The notes beneath the pieces are model-generated. The model searched no databases. It had not been told where the DNA came from and saw only the letters and a program-made list of their open reading frames with translations. Below, piece after piece: positions 44,311 to 56,779 of a DNA stretch of 64,000 nucleotides. Position numbers and translations under genes: made by a program. The DNA is from Miscanthus floridulus (lineage: Eukaryota > Streptophyta > Magnoliopsida > Poales > Poaceae): the NCBI RefSeq assembly GCF_019320115.1, contig NC_089582.1:116504637-116568636 (forward strand), given 5' to 3'. Position 1 is the stretch's first letter. Each line of letters begins with the position of its first letter.

Positions 44311-47300
44311 TGTAACACCCTAAAATTTGCCTCTTTTAAAATAGAGTTAAAATGATTTATTTATGAATTTTGTGCACATGAAATATAGGAAAATAAAAAT
44401 TTTCATTAATTTAAAATACATTATAAGGTAGTAACATATGTGAGCATACATGCTGTTGCATCTTATTTATTGTGATGGATGGTGTGGATCCAAAACTCTG
44501 AAGTAAATTGGAATGTTTTTGAAAAGAGTTTGAAAATGGCTTTGAAATAAAAGAAAGAAAAGAAAAGAAAATTAGGAAATAAAAGAATATAAAAAGTTGT
44601 ATAAATTATTTTTAAAAACTTACTAAAATTTTCTCACTTTTATTGGAATTGAAGAGTATGTTCAAACTCTATTTGAATTTGCATTTGGTTTACATTTGAA
44701 TTTGGATTGGAAAACTAAAAATAGAAAAGGAATTAGAAAAAGAAGAAAAAAAACCCTCTCTCTCATTTTTGGCCCGAAGGCCCACTGTTTTTTTCCTGGC
44801 CCGCTCCTCCCTTATCTTTTTCCACGTGCTCGGCCTGCTCTGCTGGCCTAGCTCGCACGCCTTCCTCCTTCCCGCCTCAGCTCAGCCCAGCCTTTCTCCC
44901 TTCCTCTAGCCCGCAGCTGCGCCTTCTCTTCCGCCCACGGCCCAGCTTCCCCGTGCCCACTGCGCCACTCGCCAGCGTGGCCCGCATCAGCGCTGTGGCC
45001 CAGCCCCGCACCCCGCTTCGCTTCAGCCTTTAGCACCCGCCACTCTGCTTCCCTTTCTCCTGCTGCGCTACTAGCCCCGCCAGTCAGCTGGCCCCACTCG
45101 TCAGTGCGCGCCCGCATGCACTTCTCTTCTCCCCGCAGCGACGCTGGCCCCGTCTGTCAGCCGCCCGTCGTCCCCTTCCTTTTCTTCCCCTGCTCTTTCC
45201 TTCCGACGCCCGCCAATGGTGCTGCCAAGTTTGGCAAGCCGCCGCTCCCGTGCCTACTTGGAAAGCGCCAAGATCTCGCTCGAGTGCCCCGCTCCCCTTC
45301 CATCCACCACACCCGCCCGCCTATAAAGCCGAGCTGAGCCCCGTCTTCTCCCTTTCCCCTCCATGGTCAAGCTCAGTCGCAGCCGCCGCCGGTGAAATCC
45401 CCCTCCCCGAGCACTAACCCCATCACCGAAGCCACCCGAGGCCTCACCGTGTTTCACCATAGCCGAAGGTACCCCTAATTTCTCGAATTGGCTTTGTTTC
45501 GCCCGGATCTCACCTCACCTGCACCTCCCTCTCTCTCTAGCCATCGCCGCCGTCGACGACCTGCTTTCGGAGCTCTTCCGGACACCACGAACGCCTCCAT
45601 AGAACCCGCGGTGAGCCCCTCGACCTTCCCATCCCATCGGCCTTGAGTTTAGTGCCCTGGAGCATTGCTTAGGGGAGCTTCCGTTCATCCTAGCCATGGC
45701 GCCACCGTGGGAGCCCTCGTCCTGAAGTGCTTCCTGTCCTTGTTTTGCGTCCCGTTCAGTTTGTGAGACCTCGTGCTACGCATAGGTGCCCTCGGCTCGG
45801 TCTGGGGTGGCCGGAATCACCGTACCGGTGATCACCGACGAGCTCGGGCCATCGGCAACAATGGCGCCGCCGTCCTGTGCTTCTTCCCCGGTGACCTGCT
45901 ACCCACGTACACGCCTGCGTCGTCAGATCTGACGTGGACGGCCACGATAAGCCCGTACCTCTTCGCTGTGTTACCGGTCCACCGGGACTTGTGGACTCGG
46001 TCCACGCCGCCAGGTCAGCAGCGCCCACACCATGTGGTGCACCGAGCCAATCACATGCGCCCATGTGTTTGCCCAGTCAGCAGCCCCAGTCAACCATGGT
46101 CAGCCATGCCAGTTTTACATAATAGCCCCCCTGTTTTTGGTGAATTAACCCGCAATCTAACTCAGTTCAAAATAATTATTTTTAGCCCTGTTTTTATTCG
46201 GTTAGGCCCCTGTATTTTCCAGAATTAGTGTGCCCAGTCCAAAGTACATTTAAATTCAGATTTTAATTGTTTTAATTCAAACTTGAGTTCAAATATTTAC
46301 AGGAATGCCACTGGATCTTATTTTATGCGTAACTTTTGCGTTTTAAGTCCGATTTGACCCGTTCAAATTGCGTTAGGACCGTGTTTACGTTTTCTACATG
46401 ATTATACAACTATTAGACATGTTTTCAACACTTGAAATTCATGAGTAGATTTAATCTATTATTTAATTAAAGCAAAACTAGTTTAAATCGTAACCTATTC
46501 ATTCTAACTCCGAAATAGTCCGTTTAAGTTGCGTTTGTTTCATAACGACGAGATCTACGCGTTAGCAATAGTGTTTACTATATTGATATTTCTAAAATAA
46601 TGTGGTTTAAATCATATCTTGATTAATGATTATGCAACTAGGTTTTATATATAAAATATGATTTGATTTACTTTTGTTTTATAATTTAAATCTAAAATTG
46701 ACTTAAATCAATCCATATTGTTTATAAAATATCTTTTGTACATGAATTCATTTGGTTAACATAAATGAAGCCTATAGTTTATTTTTCCACGTATAAGGCA
46801 AATCTCTCGGTAGTTGTAACTTTTCAACCATAGCTTAGATTAGCGTGCCTCTCGCGACTATGTGTTCGTAGTGATGCGTAGAATCATATATCAATCTCTT
46901 TTACTTAATTTTTCTATGATTGGTGTACTGTTCTGATATAGATGCAACTGTATGCTATGCATGTATGTGTATGGATGTTTGTATGGTGTTCTACGATTGT
47001 CCAGTCGATGAGATACACGTGGTGATCCAGAAGAAGAAGAAAGACATCAAAGAATAAAGCTTACCGAAGGATCGGTGTGTGAGGCAAGTATAGCATGGGA
47101 CTATCCTTGTTACCTATTCACATTTAAACACTTAATTCATATTGCATGTGTCTACCTTGGTAACTGTAGTAAATTCCCTAGCTAATTGATATCCTGAATT
47201 CCTTGACACCTTTGGGTAATTGCATTGGGATAGTTTTTGCTAGTGCTTAACTAAACCATGATCTTGTAACTTGACTAATGATATATGCAATAAACATTAA

Positions 47301-48300
47301 AACATAACTTTTTAGTAACATGGAACCAGTGGACTAGAGTGTTTATATGCTTCAGATTCCTCTCCCTAAGGACTTATCTGTAAGCGATCATCCGGGACTT
47401 ATAGTACAGCTGTGAGGGCCATATGGCTCTGACTTTAGCTCAGTATGAGGATCTTTTCTAGCTTGTTAGTGGTTACCTTTCAGGCGCGGGGCATGTTTCC
47501 TTTGCTGCTAGGAAGTGTGTACCGTGCTACGATGCCCATGCTTGCCACTCCTAGAGATGGGCCACATACGCATGGCGGCCCTAACATGTTAGACGAATTC
47601 TTTAAAAGGCTTTATAGTGAATCCTGCCAACCTTCCTTGGAAGTGGGTCAAGAGAATGGCTACCTCGGGCGAAAGGGTAAATCACAATTCACAGTGAACG
47701 TGTACAAACTCTGCAGAGTATAAAACTGTTATAACAGCCGTGCTCACGGACACGAGCGGCCTTGGACCCTTATGGAATAGAGATGATCACTAATGGATAA
47801 TGATGATGCTAATAATTGATTGTTTATGCTATACATTATTCATGTTTACTTGATCATGAGTTTATGGGCTTATGGATAAACTTGTTGCCAACCAATTGCT
47901 AAAAAGATGATCTATTAAAGCTAATCACAGTTAAACCAGTGTTAACCTTTTTGAGCCTCATGAACCCCATGATATAATTGTTAAGTACGACATGTACTTA
48001 TGCTTGCTTTATTTTTCTATACATTGGATAAAAATCCTGGATGGGTACCAGATTGCTGGTTTGGAGGAGTTAGGCTTGTGGTCAACCAGTCAGTCGTCCC
48101 TATGGATTTTGGAGTCTTCAACAGAAGATCGGAGTCAACTTTCCGCTGTCTTTACTCTGAGGTTATTTTCTTTTACTAATACGTTATGTAATAAGTATTG
48201 TCTCTTGATATTATCCTTATTTGTGGCTATATGTGAGATTTGACTTCCTGGGCTCACATATAGTGTGTATCTGGTTTTGTCTTTGAAACCGGGTGCTACA
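44311..48300 (+). repeat. 3' LTR of the LARD-like element, 3990 bp
   Basis: Near-identical to 38104-42074; differences are scattered single substitutions plus the 16-bp and 3-bp indels. The final CTACA is followed by GCGTG. Confidence 0.96.
45322..45327 (+). promoter_or_regulatory. TATA box in the 3' LTR
   Basis: Same CCTATAAAGCC context as in the 5' LTR. Confidence 0.6.
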
Positions 48301-48443
48301 GCGTGGCGGCCCATAGATACAGCCCACGAAGACACCAGCCCATGCGGAGACGGCCTGCGCCAAGGAGACCTCGAAGTTCTCTCAATTTATAACTAAGTAC
48401 TAACACTATTTTCTCCTCTCTTAAACCTTCTCACTTAATCCCC
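48301..48443 (-). mobile_element. Continuation of LTR remnant a
   Basis: Follows the LARD insertion directly. Its start (GCGTGGCGGCCCATAG) fits the GC-rich end of the left flank (GCGCGCTCACGTG). No genes. Confidence 0.4.
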
Positions 48444-48775
48444 TGTATAGGATCTCTGGTTGTCCTAGAGGGGGGTGAATAGGCCTATCAAAACAAACAC
48501 TTAAACTTTTATTAAATTCACCATGCGGCCCTGCCTCTTTGGAGGGCAGCACTGCCGGACTACGGCACTACCGGACCAGAACAGCGGCACTGCCGCACCT
48601 ATAGATAACTTCAAGTCATAGTTCAAAATCAGTGAATGGAAACTTAAATCAGAGAAATTTCTCAGCCTACTGCAGGTATGATAGTCACCGATCAAGAGCT
48701 AGAAGTTGTAGGAATACCACACACAAGTAGATTGGCTAGAAACCCTAGAAATCATCTCAACAAACTGTCGTCTAA
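48444..48775. mobile_element. Probable Ty1/copia LTR fragment
   Basis: TGTATAGGATCTCTGG followed by TTGTCCTAGAGGGGGGTG and AATAGGCC resembles the start of SIRE/Maximus-type copia LTRs in grasses. The rest includes short GGCACTGCCG-type repeats. No primer-binding site or partner LTR was seen, so it is at most a fragment. Confidence 0.4.
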
Positions 48776-50057
48776 CCGACCAATTTATAAGAGCATAAGT
48801 ACAATGATAGCCCGCAAGCGGTTGCACTGTCATACTTGAGCCCATATAAACCTGATAGTCTATCGAGTACCACGACAGGTCTTGATAAAGATCCACATAC
48901 AACCAAGATCGTATAGGATTCAACATCCATGTCACATATTATATAAAGTTCACAGATATAGTTCTATCATCAGAGTATGAAATAAAGTTATTACAAACCA
49001 AGTTTGATAGATAGTAGCGGAAGCAAATTAAAGTGCGAAAGTAGCATTTACCAACATAGTTCAAATATAGTGCCAACATATGATCACAATCCACAAAAGC
49101 ATGATAAAAGGATTATTAAAGATGCTTGCCCAAGGCTCACTCCTCATCCACGGTGGGATAGAAGCAATTCTTGCAATATCCGTGATAGATGGTACCATCT
49201 GCAACAATGGGAATAAAACCCTGAGTACGAGAAGGTATTCAGCTAGACTTACCCATCATAAACCAAAAATAAATTGACTCCAAGGATTATGCAAGGCTTT
49301 ATAAGTGGAGGTAGCTTGACAACATTTTGGATAAAAAGCGATTAACTCAGTTATACAATTATAGTTCCATCATCAAGTTAATTATAATTATCCATCTCTA
49401 GATTAGCAACTATCCTACGCCAAACATGTGGTATATCATTTTAAGAGCGTACAATAGTAACCATAGCTGGTATAGTAGTTCCATGTTTATCCGAACCGTC
49501 ACATTTCATAATACAATTACTACGATGTTGGAGCTAGCCAAGTTTCTCACTATCCGGGAGAGACGACGATTCGAATCGATTTCAACCAGCTAGGAATTTA
49601 TTCCTAACACAAATCCAGGCTGACCAGATCATTAGTTGCCTTAGGTCACCTTTGGTACAACTTAGGTCGACATTTCGTTGGTTCGCCCAGCGCCGCACAA
49701 TCAGGGACTGACGGTAGCCAGGTTGTTCAAGTCATGTCTGCCCATGGTCCTGGATAGGTCACTCAGGTCATGCTTGCCCATGGTCTATTGATCCACTCCC
49801 CGTACATCCTTACTTCCATCCAGAGTGCGCACTTTGACACAGCAAGGCCCGGCCTGAGTTGAGCTACTCGGCTTCATGGTCGGAACGAGTTATCCGGCCA
49901 GTTAAGTGATAGACATGTGTTCAATCTTGTCAAAAAGTTCCAACAACGGTATGGTCCTTGATCGACACAGACGGGGATAGATCCACACCCCAAGACCTCC
50001 ATGTCTTGTTGCTTCTCTATCGACATCCCGCTCGGTCTCCATTTACATTACCCCATG
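48776..50057 (-). mobile_element. Diverged gypsy LTR remnant b, cut by element B
   Basis: Begins AACCGACCAA, like 63768-64000. It contains TTATTACAAACCAAG (about 48986-49000) and the landmark series shared with 36200-37090, and stops at CCCATG where element B begins. Open frames within it have no motifs. Confidence 0.5.
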
Positions 50058-51460
50058 TGTCGGGTACCATAAGAAGGGGTCCCCTAAGCAACAACCAAAA
50101 AATCGCTTAGACCCCATCAAAACCAAGGCCAAGAGACAAACTATTGGCTAACCCCTGGCTTCAGATGGTCTACCGAATCTCCGCATCGCTCGAGGCCTCA
50201 CACGAGAGGCCTCGGACGGTCTACTAATTTTTTGCCTTGCTCAAGGCCTCGCACGCAAGGCCTCAGATGGGGAACCAATTCTCCATCTCGCCCGAGGCCC
50301 TGCGCGTAAAGCTTCGGATGAGATGCCGATTCTCCATCTCGCTCGAGGCTGGCTCGACATTAACCCCATCGCCTCTGCCTCGATCGATCTCCCCAACAGA
50401 GCATCGTGTCCAATTAATGTGACCAACCACTCCTACGACGTCAGATGGACGACGGCTCGACACAGCAGAGCAGTCGACGAGACGGGAAGTCGCATCAGCA
50501 CCATACCATCTAGGACAGGACAGGGCAGGGGTTATCGGCCGCTATGCTCGGTACTGTGCCCACGTCCGGCGCCCGTACTACACTATGCTACCTAACCCTT
50601 GCTCCACGAACAACGCGGCATGCAGAGTCAAGTCCAGGTTACTATAGCCTCAGAATCAGTGTACAGGACCCACTACTCCCTCCATGCCTCGGCAGTCTAC
50701 TTGAGGGTCTTAGCAACCTCAGGATTCGCGCCCACCGAGCCCCCCCACGACGGCTTGGCCTCGGCACCAACTGAGCCTCGGCTCTTCATGTGGTCAACAC
50801 ACAGCGACCAGCACGTCGCTCGCCAGGCCCTACGTCAAGCTATCACTGGAGCTCCCACGTCGCACAGGATCGGATGTGACCAGCGTGTTGCTCCAGCACT
50901 TCAAAGGTAGGACCACTCCATCAACCATGCTTCCACAGTAATAGGCTACAAGGCTCGGACATGCTACCTCTGTTCGCCCGATGGCATGTAGCTAACACAT
51001 GTGTCACCCCTGTCCCCCCTTCAACTATAAAAGGGAGGGACCGGGACTGTTTCTAAAAGAGAGACTTGAGCGCACAAGATAGACGAACACGTACAGGAGG
51101 ACAGACTCACTCTCATGCTTGCACACACCTAGGCATAGACGGGTTCATGAGGTAGACGAACACACGCTCGACACTCTATAACGTGCACGCTTCCCCGCTG
51201 CCTGAGATCAACATCTCAAGAAATCCATGCCGCTCCATGTAGAGACCTGGGACTAGCTCCCTCTCTTGCCCTACTTGTAACCCCCTACTATGAGCATTTT
51301 GGTGCAAGGAATACAAGATCGATCTCTTAGACTAGACATAGGGCACCCATTGCCTGAACCAGTATAAACCTTATGTCTCTTTGCATCACCATTCGAGATT
51401 AGGGGCACGTAGTACATTTTTACTAGTTGGTTGAGGAATCATCGGTCCGAAACACCGATA
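50058..51460 (+). repeat. 5' LTR of element B, 1403 bp
   Basis: Starts TGTCGGGTACC and ends CACCGATA (decayed from CCGACA), immediately before the primer-binding site. It carries a TATA box at 51026. No second copy occurs in the window. Confidence 0.85.
51026..51032 (+). promoter_or_regulatory. LTR TATA box, element B
   Basis: AACTATAAAAGGGAGGGACC lies about 435 bp before the LTR end, a normal U3/R position. Confidence 0.65.
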
Positions 51461-51462
51461 GT

Positions 51463-51480
51463 TGGCACGCCAGGTAGGGG
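51463..51480 (+). other. Primer-binding site of element B
   Basis: TGGCACGCCAGGTAGGGG two bases after the LTR is a close match to the TTGGCGCGCCAGGTAGGGG-type site common in cereal gypsy elements. It differs from that of element A, so the two belong to different subfamilies. Confidence 0.8.
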
Positions 51481-51519
51481 GCTCTATGTGTCAATTTCAC
51501 CATCCTAACGAGTTCCGGA

Positions 51520-53729
51520 TGGCAGACCCTGTACGACCACTGCGTCTCAGCATGGTGATCTAGTTCGAGAGCCAAGAGTTCATGTCTCTAGGATGTGAGT
51601 ATGATATGGTACTCCTCACACCCCGAGCCCCACCGACCGATGACAACATCACACATCAGCAGCCTAGGCACAGATGGTGCCCGGGCGGCCGCTCTCATCA
51701 CGCTCGCCAAGCATGACATGAGCAGGGCCACCCCGACACTGCACGAGCTCATGGCAATGCACCGCGTTCCGCTGATATCCCATGCCCAGCTGTTGGCACA
51801 AGGTCCCTAGTTGGGGACCTGTCTAGCCTAAGCCTGGACAAGGGAAAGATGCTGGTGGCGCACGGCGACGCCCTATCATCAAGCTCTGCCCCACCACCTC
51901 CTGAGGAGCTGACTTCAGTGGAGCAAAGCCTAACGATGGCACCATCCCCGTACCCCTTTGGGTTGAGAAATGCCGCCGCCACCTATGCTTCCACCTACGC
52001 TTTCGCTCACGTAGAGCCCTCAGGATGCCACCAATGCTTCATCCTCGACTTCGACACCATGACTTCGACCCACACCCACGCTGACTCCTCGGAGGAGGAT
52101 GAGGCATGGGCCAGAGTAGACTTCTCCGAACTTCGCAACCCTGAAGCCATGCGCCACTTCCTGGTCGCGAGTGACTACTGCTTCGGCTACTCCGACTCTG
52201 ACGACGAAGGCACTTATGATCCCACTCGTGAGTGCTTCCACGTTAGACTTGGGATGCCGAGCATAGGCGATGAGGATGAGGGGGTAGGCAACCGTTCCCC
52301 GCTTCACTAGGGGGTAGGCGATGCCACACCTCCACACATTGTCCCATCGGTAGCACAGAACGAGAACCTTGCCCTCGGACAACTTCGACGCCCGGACCTA
52401 GAACAGCTCTGAGAGCTTCATGCCAAGGTTGAACAAGACTGACTCCTCCTATAGTAGCTTCGAGACACTCTCGAGCAGGAGCAGCAAGGTCGTGGTGATG
52501 GCGGAGGAGCCCGGCAGAGGGCCCACAACGTCCACCACCGCATTAACAATGACGAAGGGGGTGAGCAACCCCAATCTTCAATTGCGCTAGCTAGAACGTC
52601 ATGGCTACAGCGATGCTAGTCCAAACGATGCTCGAGCCCTCTACCACGGAGGGGCGATGGGTCCGTGGCAAGCTCTAGGATCTCCTCGAGACCGCCGCGG
52701 TGTAGCAGGCCGAGAGTTCCACCTCCCGATGGTGTGGAGGCACCTCAAACCTTCCCACGGCACCACCTCGGCAAGATAGGGAGGCCTTGATTCGTCCCGA
52801 GCCCGCTCGGGCACCGACAATCAATAGGGTCCCCTTACGAGGCGTAGGGCGACCGATGCGAGGCGCAGGGCGACCACGAGGTGGTCAGTAGGTGATGGTG
52901 CCACGACAAAGAGGGGCCTGCCCAGGGCTACCATCTGCACCGAGGTGGCCATTACAATAGTGGGGAAGACTACAGTCGTTCCCCTGAGCCGCCTGGTCCT
53001 CGAGTCTTTAGCAGAGCCATCCGCGCTGCTTATTTTCTGGCCTGGTTTTGGCAACCGACCAACCTCACAAAGTACAGCGGTGAAACCAATCCTGAACTTT
53101 GGCTAGCTGATTACCGCCTGGCTTGTTAGCTTAGTGGCATGGACAATGACCTGCTCATCATCCGCAACCTCCTGTTGTTCCTATCAGACTCGGTGCGAGC
53201 CTGGCTTGAACATCTCCCTCCCTCATAGATCCACGACTGGTGCAACTTGGTAAGGGTCTTCGTTGGGAACTTTTAGGGCACATATGTGCACCCTAGGAAC
53301 TCCTGGGACCTCAAAAGTTGTCACCAGGGCCCGGACGAGTCTCTCCAAGACTTCATCCGGCGCTTCTCCAAGAAATGCACTAAGTTGCCAAGCGTTGGCG
53401 ACTCGGAAATCGTCTAGGCTTTCCTCTTTAGCACCACCTGCCAAGACCTGGTCTGAGAATTGGGCCAGAACATGCCAACCTTGGAGGCCACACTCCTTGA
53501 CATCGCCACCAACTTCGCCTCAGGCAAAGAGGCTGTTGGGGCCATCTTCCCCGACAACGACGCCAAGGGGAAGCGGAGGGATGAGGCCCCCAGGGCCTCA
53601 GCTCCCCACCTCCCCAAGAAAAAGAAGAAGGGTCGCCAGATGAAGCAAGAAGTCCTTGAGGCTAGCCTAGTCGTGGCCGCAGAGCGCAAAAATCCCTGAG
53701 GCCCTAGAGGCCCCGGGCTCTTCGACGAT
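51520..53729 (+). pseudogene. gag region of element B
   Basis: A variable N-terminal part (open 51849-52310, ending DDEGTYDPTREC...) precedes a capsid-type core. The core shows RVFVGNF, GTYVHPRNSWDLKSCHQ, ESLQDFIRRFSKKCTKLP, ELGQNMPTLEATLLDIATNF and ASGKEAVGAIFPD (to about 53560). Stops interrupt it at about 53270, 53418, 53456 and 53699. The Cys/His cluster CPYHQGPVKHALKEC follows at about 53745. No usable full-length frame remains. Confidence 0.78.
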
Positions 53730-54820
53730 ATGCTTAAGAAACCCTGCCCTTACCACCAGGGCCCGGTGAAGCATGCCCTCAAAGAATGCACCATGCTCCG
53801 GTGTTACTACACCAAGCTTGGGCTCCCCAATGACGATGTCAAGAGGAGGGGCGTCGGCAACAAGGACGACGACAAGGACGGCGGATTCCCCGAGGTGCAC
53901 AATGCCTTCATGATCTTCGGTGGGCCTTCAGCGTGCCTCATGGCACGCCGGCGGAAGAGGGAGCACCAGGAGGTCTTATCGGTGAAGGTGGCCGCTCCCT
54001 GGTACCTCAACTGGTCTTGGGAGGCAATCACCTTTGACCGGGATGACCATCCCGATTATGTCCCGAACCCCGGGCAGTACCCACTTGTCATCGACCCCAT
54101 CATCGACAACACCTGGCTCACTAAGGTATTGATGGACAGAGGTAGCAGCCTCAACATCCTCTACGCCAACACCCTAGAGCTCCTAGAGCTCAACCAGTCG
54201 TAGCTCTAGGGTGACACCGCGCCTTTCCACAGCATTGTGCTAGGGAAACACACGTGGCCCCTTGGGCGCATCGACCTGCCTGTCTGCTTCGATACTCCCT
54301 CCAACTACCACAAGGAGGTCCTCACCTTCGAGATGATTGGGTTTAAGGGAACGTACCACGCCATCCTAGGGTGGCCGTGCTACGCCAAGTTCATGGCGGT
54401 CCCCAACTACATGTACCTCAAGCTCAAGATGTCGGGCCCCAACGGTGTCATCACTGTCGAGTCCACATACGAGCATTAATACGACTGCGACATCGAGTGC
54501 ATCGAGTACGCCGAGGCTATCATAGAGGACGAGACCCTCATCGTCAACCTCGACCAACTCGATAGCGAGGCTCCTGACTCCAAGCATCGTGCTGGGACTT
54601 TTGAGCCCATGGAGGCCATCAAGCTCATCCCGATCGACCCCACCTGCCCCGATGATCGAGCACCGAGGATCAGCGCCACCCTCGACATCAAATAGGAAGC
54701 CGTGCTCATCGACTTTCTCTGCGTGAATGCTGATATGTTCGTATAGAGTCCCTCAGACATGCCGAGCATACTGAGGGAGGTCACCGAGCACGCCTTAGAC
54801 ATCCGGATGGCTCTAGGCCG
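53730..54820 (+). pseudogene. Protease region of element B, active site altered
   Basis: The open stretch 53730-54203 leads to VLMDRGSSLNILYANT. The motif normally reads DGGS in this lineage; here the codon after the Asp is AGA (54138-54140), giving Arg. After a double stop near 54203 the frame resumes with DLPVCFDTPSNYHKEVLTFE, GWPCYAKFMAVPNYMYLKLKM and VESTYEH, then a stop at 54478. The acidic linker towards RT also contains stops (near 54694 and 54745). Non-functional as an enzyme. Confidence 0.82.
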
Positions 54821-55516
54821 ATGAAGCAGCGCCTACGCCGATTTGATGAGGAAAAGCGCAGGGCCATCGGCGAGGAGGTACAAAAGCTTTTGGCGGCTGG
54901 ATTCATCAAAGAAGTATCCCATCCGGAGTGGTTAGCTAATCCTGTATTAGTTAAGAAGAAAAATGGGAAGTGGAGAATGTGTGTAGACTACACCGGTCTA
55001 AACAAAGCATGTCCAAAAGTCCCTTTCCCATTACCTCGAATCGACCAAATCATTGACTCCACTACGGGATGTGAAACCCTATCCTTCCTTGATACGTATT
55101 CCGGTTACCATCAGATCAAGATGAAAGAGTCTGACCAGCTCATGACTTCTTTCATCACACCATTTGGCATGTACTGCTATGTGACTATGCCGTTCGGCCT
55201 CAGAAATGTAGGGGCCACATACCAGCGGTGCATGACCCATGTCTTTGGCGAGCACATCGGGTAGACCATCAAGGCCTACGTGGATGACAACGTGGTCAAG
55301 TCTGGGCAGGCCAATGATCTCGTTAGTGACTTGGAAATAGCCTTCAGATGCCTTAGGGAAAAGGGCATCAAGCTCAACCCCGAGAAGTGTGTCTTCGGGG
55401 TCCCCCAAGGCATGCTCTTAGGATTCATAGTCTTAGAACGCGGCATCAAAGCTAACCCAGAGAAGGTCTTGGCCATGACCAACATGGGACTGATCCGAGA
55501 CCTCAAGGGAGTATAG
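54821..55516 (+). pseudogene. Reverse transcriptase of element B
   Basis: Blocks in order are AIGEEVQKLLAAGFIKEV, WRMCVDYTGLNKACP, PLPRIDQIIDSTTGCE, FLDTYSGYHQIKM, MPFGLRNVGATYQRCM and, after a stop at 55262-55264, AYVDDNVVKSG and NPEKCVFGVPQGMLLGF. All three catalytic Asp residues remain. The residue after YVDD is Asn rather than the usual Ile/Val. The stop between the palm motifs would truncate the enzyme. The linker here is short compared with element A. Confidence 0.88.
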
Positions 55517-55990
55517 AGGGTCATGGGATGCCTTGCAGCCCTAAGCCGCTTCATCTCATGCCTTGGCGAAAAAGGCTTGCCCTTGTACCACCTCTTGAGG
55601 AAATCGAAACGTTTTTCTTGGACCCCCGAGGCCAAAGAAGCCCTCGCCAAACTCAAGGCATTGCTCACCAATCCTACCATCCTGGTACCGTCGGCCAAGG
55701 GCGAGGCCCTCTTACTCTACATCGCCGCAACGACCCAAGTGGTCAGCACGGCCGTAGTGGTCGAGAGGCAGGAAGAGGGGCATGCTCTACCCATCCAACA
55801 ACCTGTTTACTTCATCAGTGAAGTGCTCTCCGAGACCAAAACACGCTACCCCCACATCCAAAAACTGATCTACGCCATGGTCTTGGCTCGACGCAAGCTG
55901 TGTCACTACTTCGAGTCCCACTAGGTGACCATGGTATCGTCTTTCCCCTGGGAGAGATAATCCATAACCGAGAGGCCTCGGGTAGGATAG
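55517..55990 (+). pseudogene. RT-linked RNase H of element B
   Basis: Open from 55523 to 55924: MGCLAALSRFISCLGEKGLP, FSWTPEAKEALAKLK, ALLLYIAATTQVVSTAVVVER, PVYFISEVLSETKTRYP and KLIYAMVLARRKLCHYFESH. A stop at 55922 ends it where a conserved H-x-V/I-x-V block should follow. The first acidic RNase H residue (normally LYLAVSxxAVSA-type context) is already replaced in this lineage. Confidence 0.8.
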
Positions 55991-56129
55991 CCAAGAGGGC
56001 TGTCAAACTCATGGGGGAGGCTCTATCCTTTGCGCCTCAAAAAGCAATTAAATCTTAGGTCTTGGCTGATTTTGTGGCAGAGTGGACCGACACCCAACTG
56101 CCACCTGCCCAAGTCCAGGTGGAATGCTA

Positions 56130-56590
56130 GACCATGTACTTTGGCGGGTCCCTGATGAAGACCAGGGCAGGCGTGGGTCTGCTCTTCATCTCACCCCTCA
56201 GTGTACACATGCGCTACATGATTTGGCCACACTTTGCCACCTCCAACAACGTAGCCGAGTATGAAGCCCTCATCAATGGCTTGTAGATCGCCATCGAACT
56301 TGGAGTACGATGTCTCGACGTACGGGGCGATTCATAGCTCATTGTCGATCAAGTGATGAAGGAGTCGAACTGCCATGACCCCAAAATGGAGGCATACTGC
56401 AAGCTAGTACATCACCTTGAAGACAAGTTTGACAGTCTCGAACTCAACCACATCGCATGCAAATTCAATGAGGTCGTAGACAAACTAGCAAAGATGGCGT
56501 TGGTGCGGGCCCTAGTCCCCCGAACGTCTTCACCAAAGACCTCCACAAACCTTCCATCGACTGTGCCTCGATGGCGGAAGAGGGCCTAGC
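56130..56590 (+). pseudogene. Second (archaeal-type) RNase H of element B, catalytic Asp lost
   Basis: Reads MYFGGSLMKTRAGVGLLFIS, SNNVAEYEALINGL, LDVRGDS and VMKESNCHDPKMEAYCKLVH. Element A and the lineage norm have MYFDGS; here GAC has become GGC (56143-56145), removing the first catalytic Asp. Stops follow VAEYEALINGL and GDS. The tail (KLAKMALVRALVPRTSS) leads towards the integrase. Confidence 0.82.
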
Positions 56591-56779
56591 GGTCGAGCCC
56601 CCTACAGGGCTCGAGGCCCCCTCTATCACCGAGACTCCTTCGGCCGAGCCCGAGGTCATGGAAGTCAACACGGTGCCTCCTGAGGCCAACCAGGGCATGG
56701 ACTGGCGAGTCTCGTTCCTTGATTGCCTCGTTGGAGGAGAGCTTCCCGCTAGCAGGACCAAAGCCCGATGGCTTGCTCA

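Larger units (their letters stand above)
38104..48300 (+). mobile_element. LARD-like LTR retrotransposon, Tekay/Del-type, with 4-kb LTRs
   Basis: Two long direct repeats begin TGTAACACCCTAAAATTTGC and end GGGTGCTACA. They flank a 2.2-kb interior that has a tRNA-Met primer-binding site and a polypurine tract but no protease, RT or integrase. Flanking pentamers are ACGTG (38099-38103) and GCGTG (48301-48305), a near-perfect target duplication. Very large LTRs with almost no coding capacity fit the LARD class. The LTR start and primer site point to the Tekay/Del chromovirus type. Confidence 0.93.
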
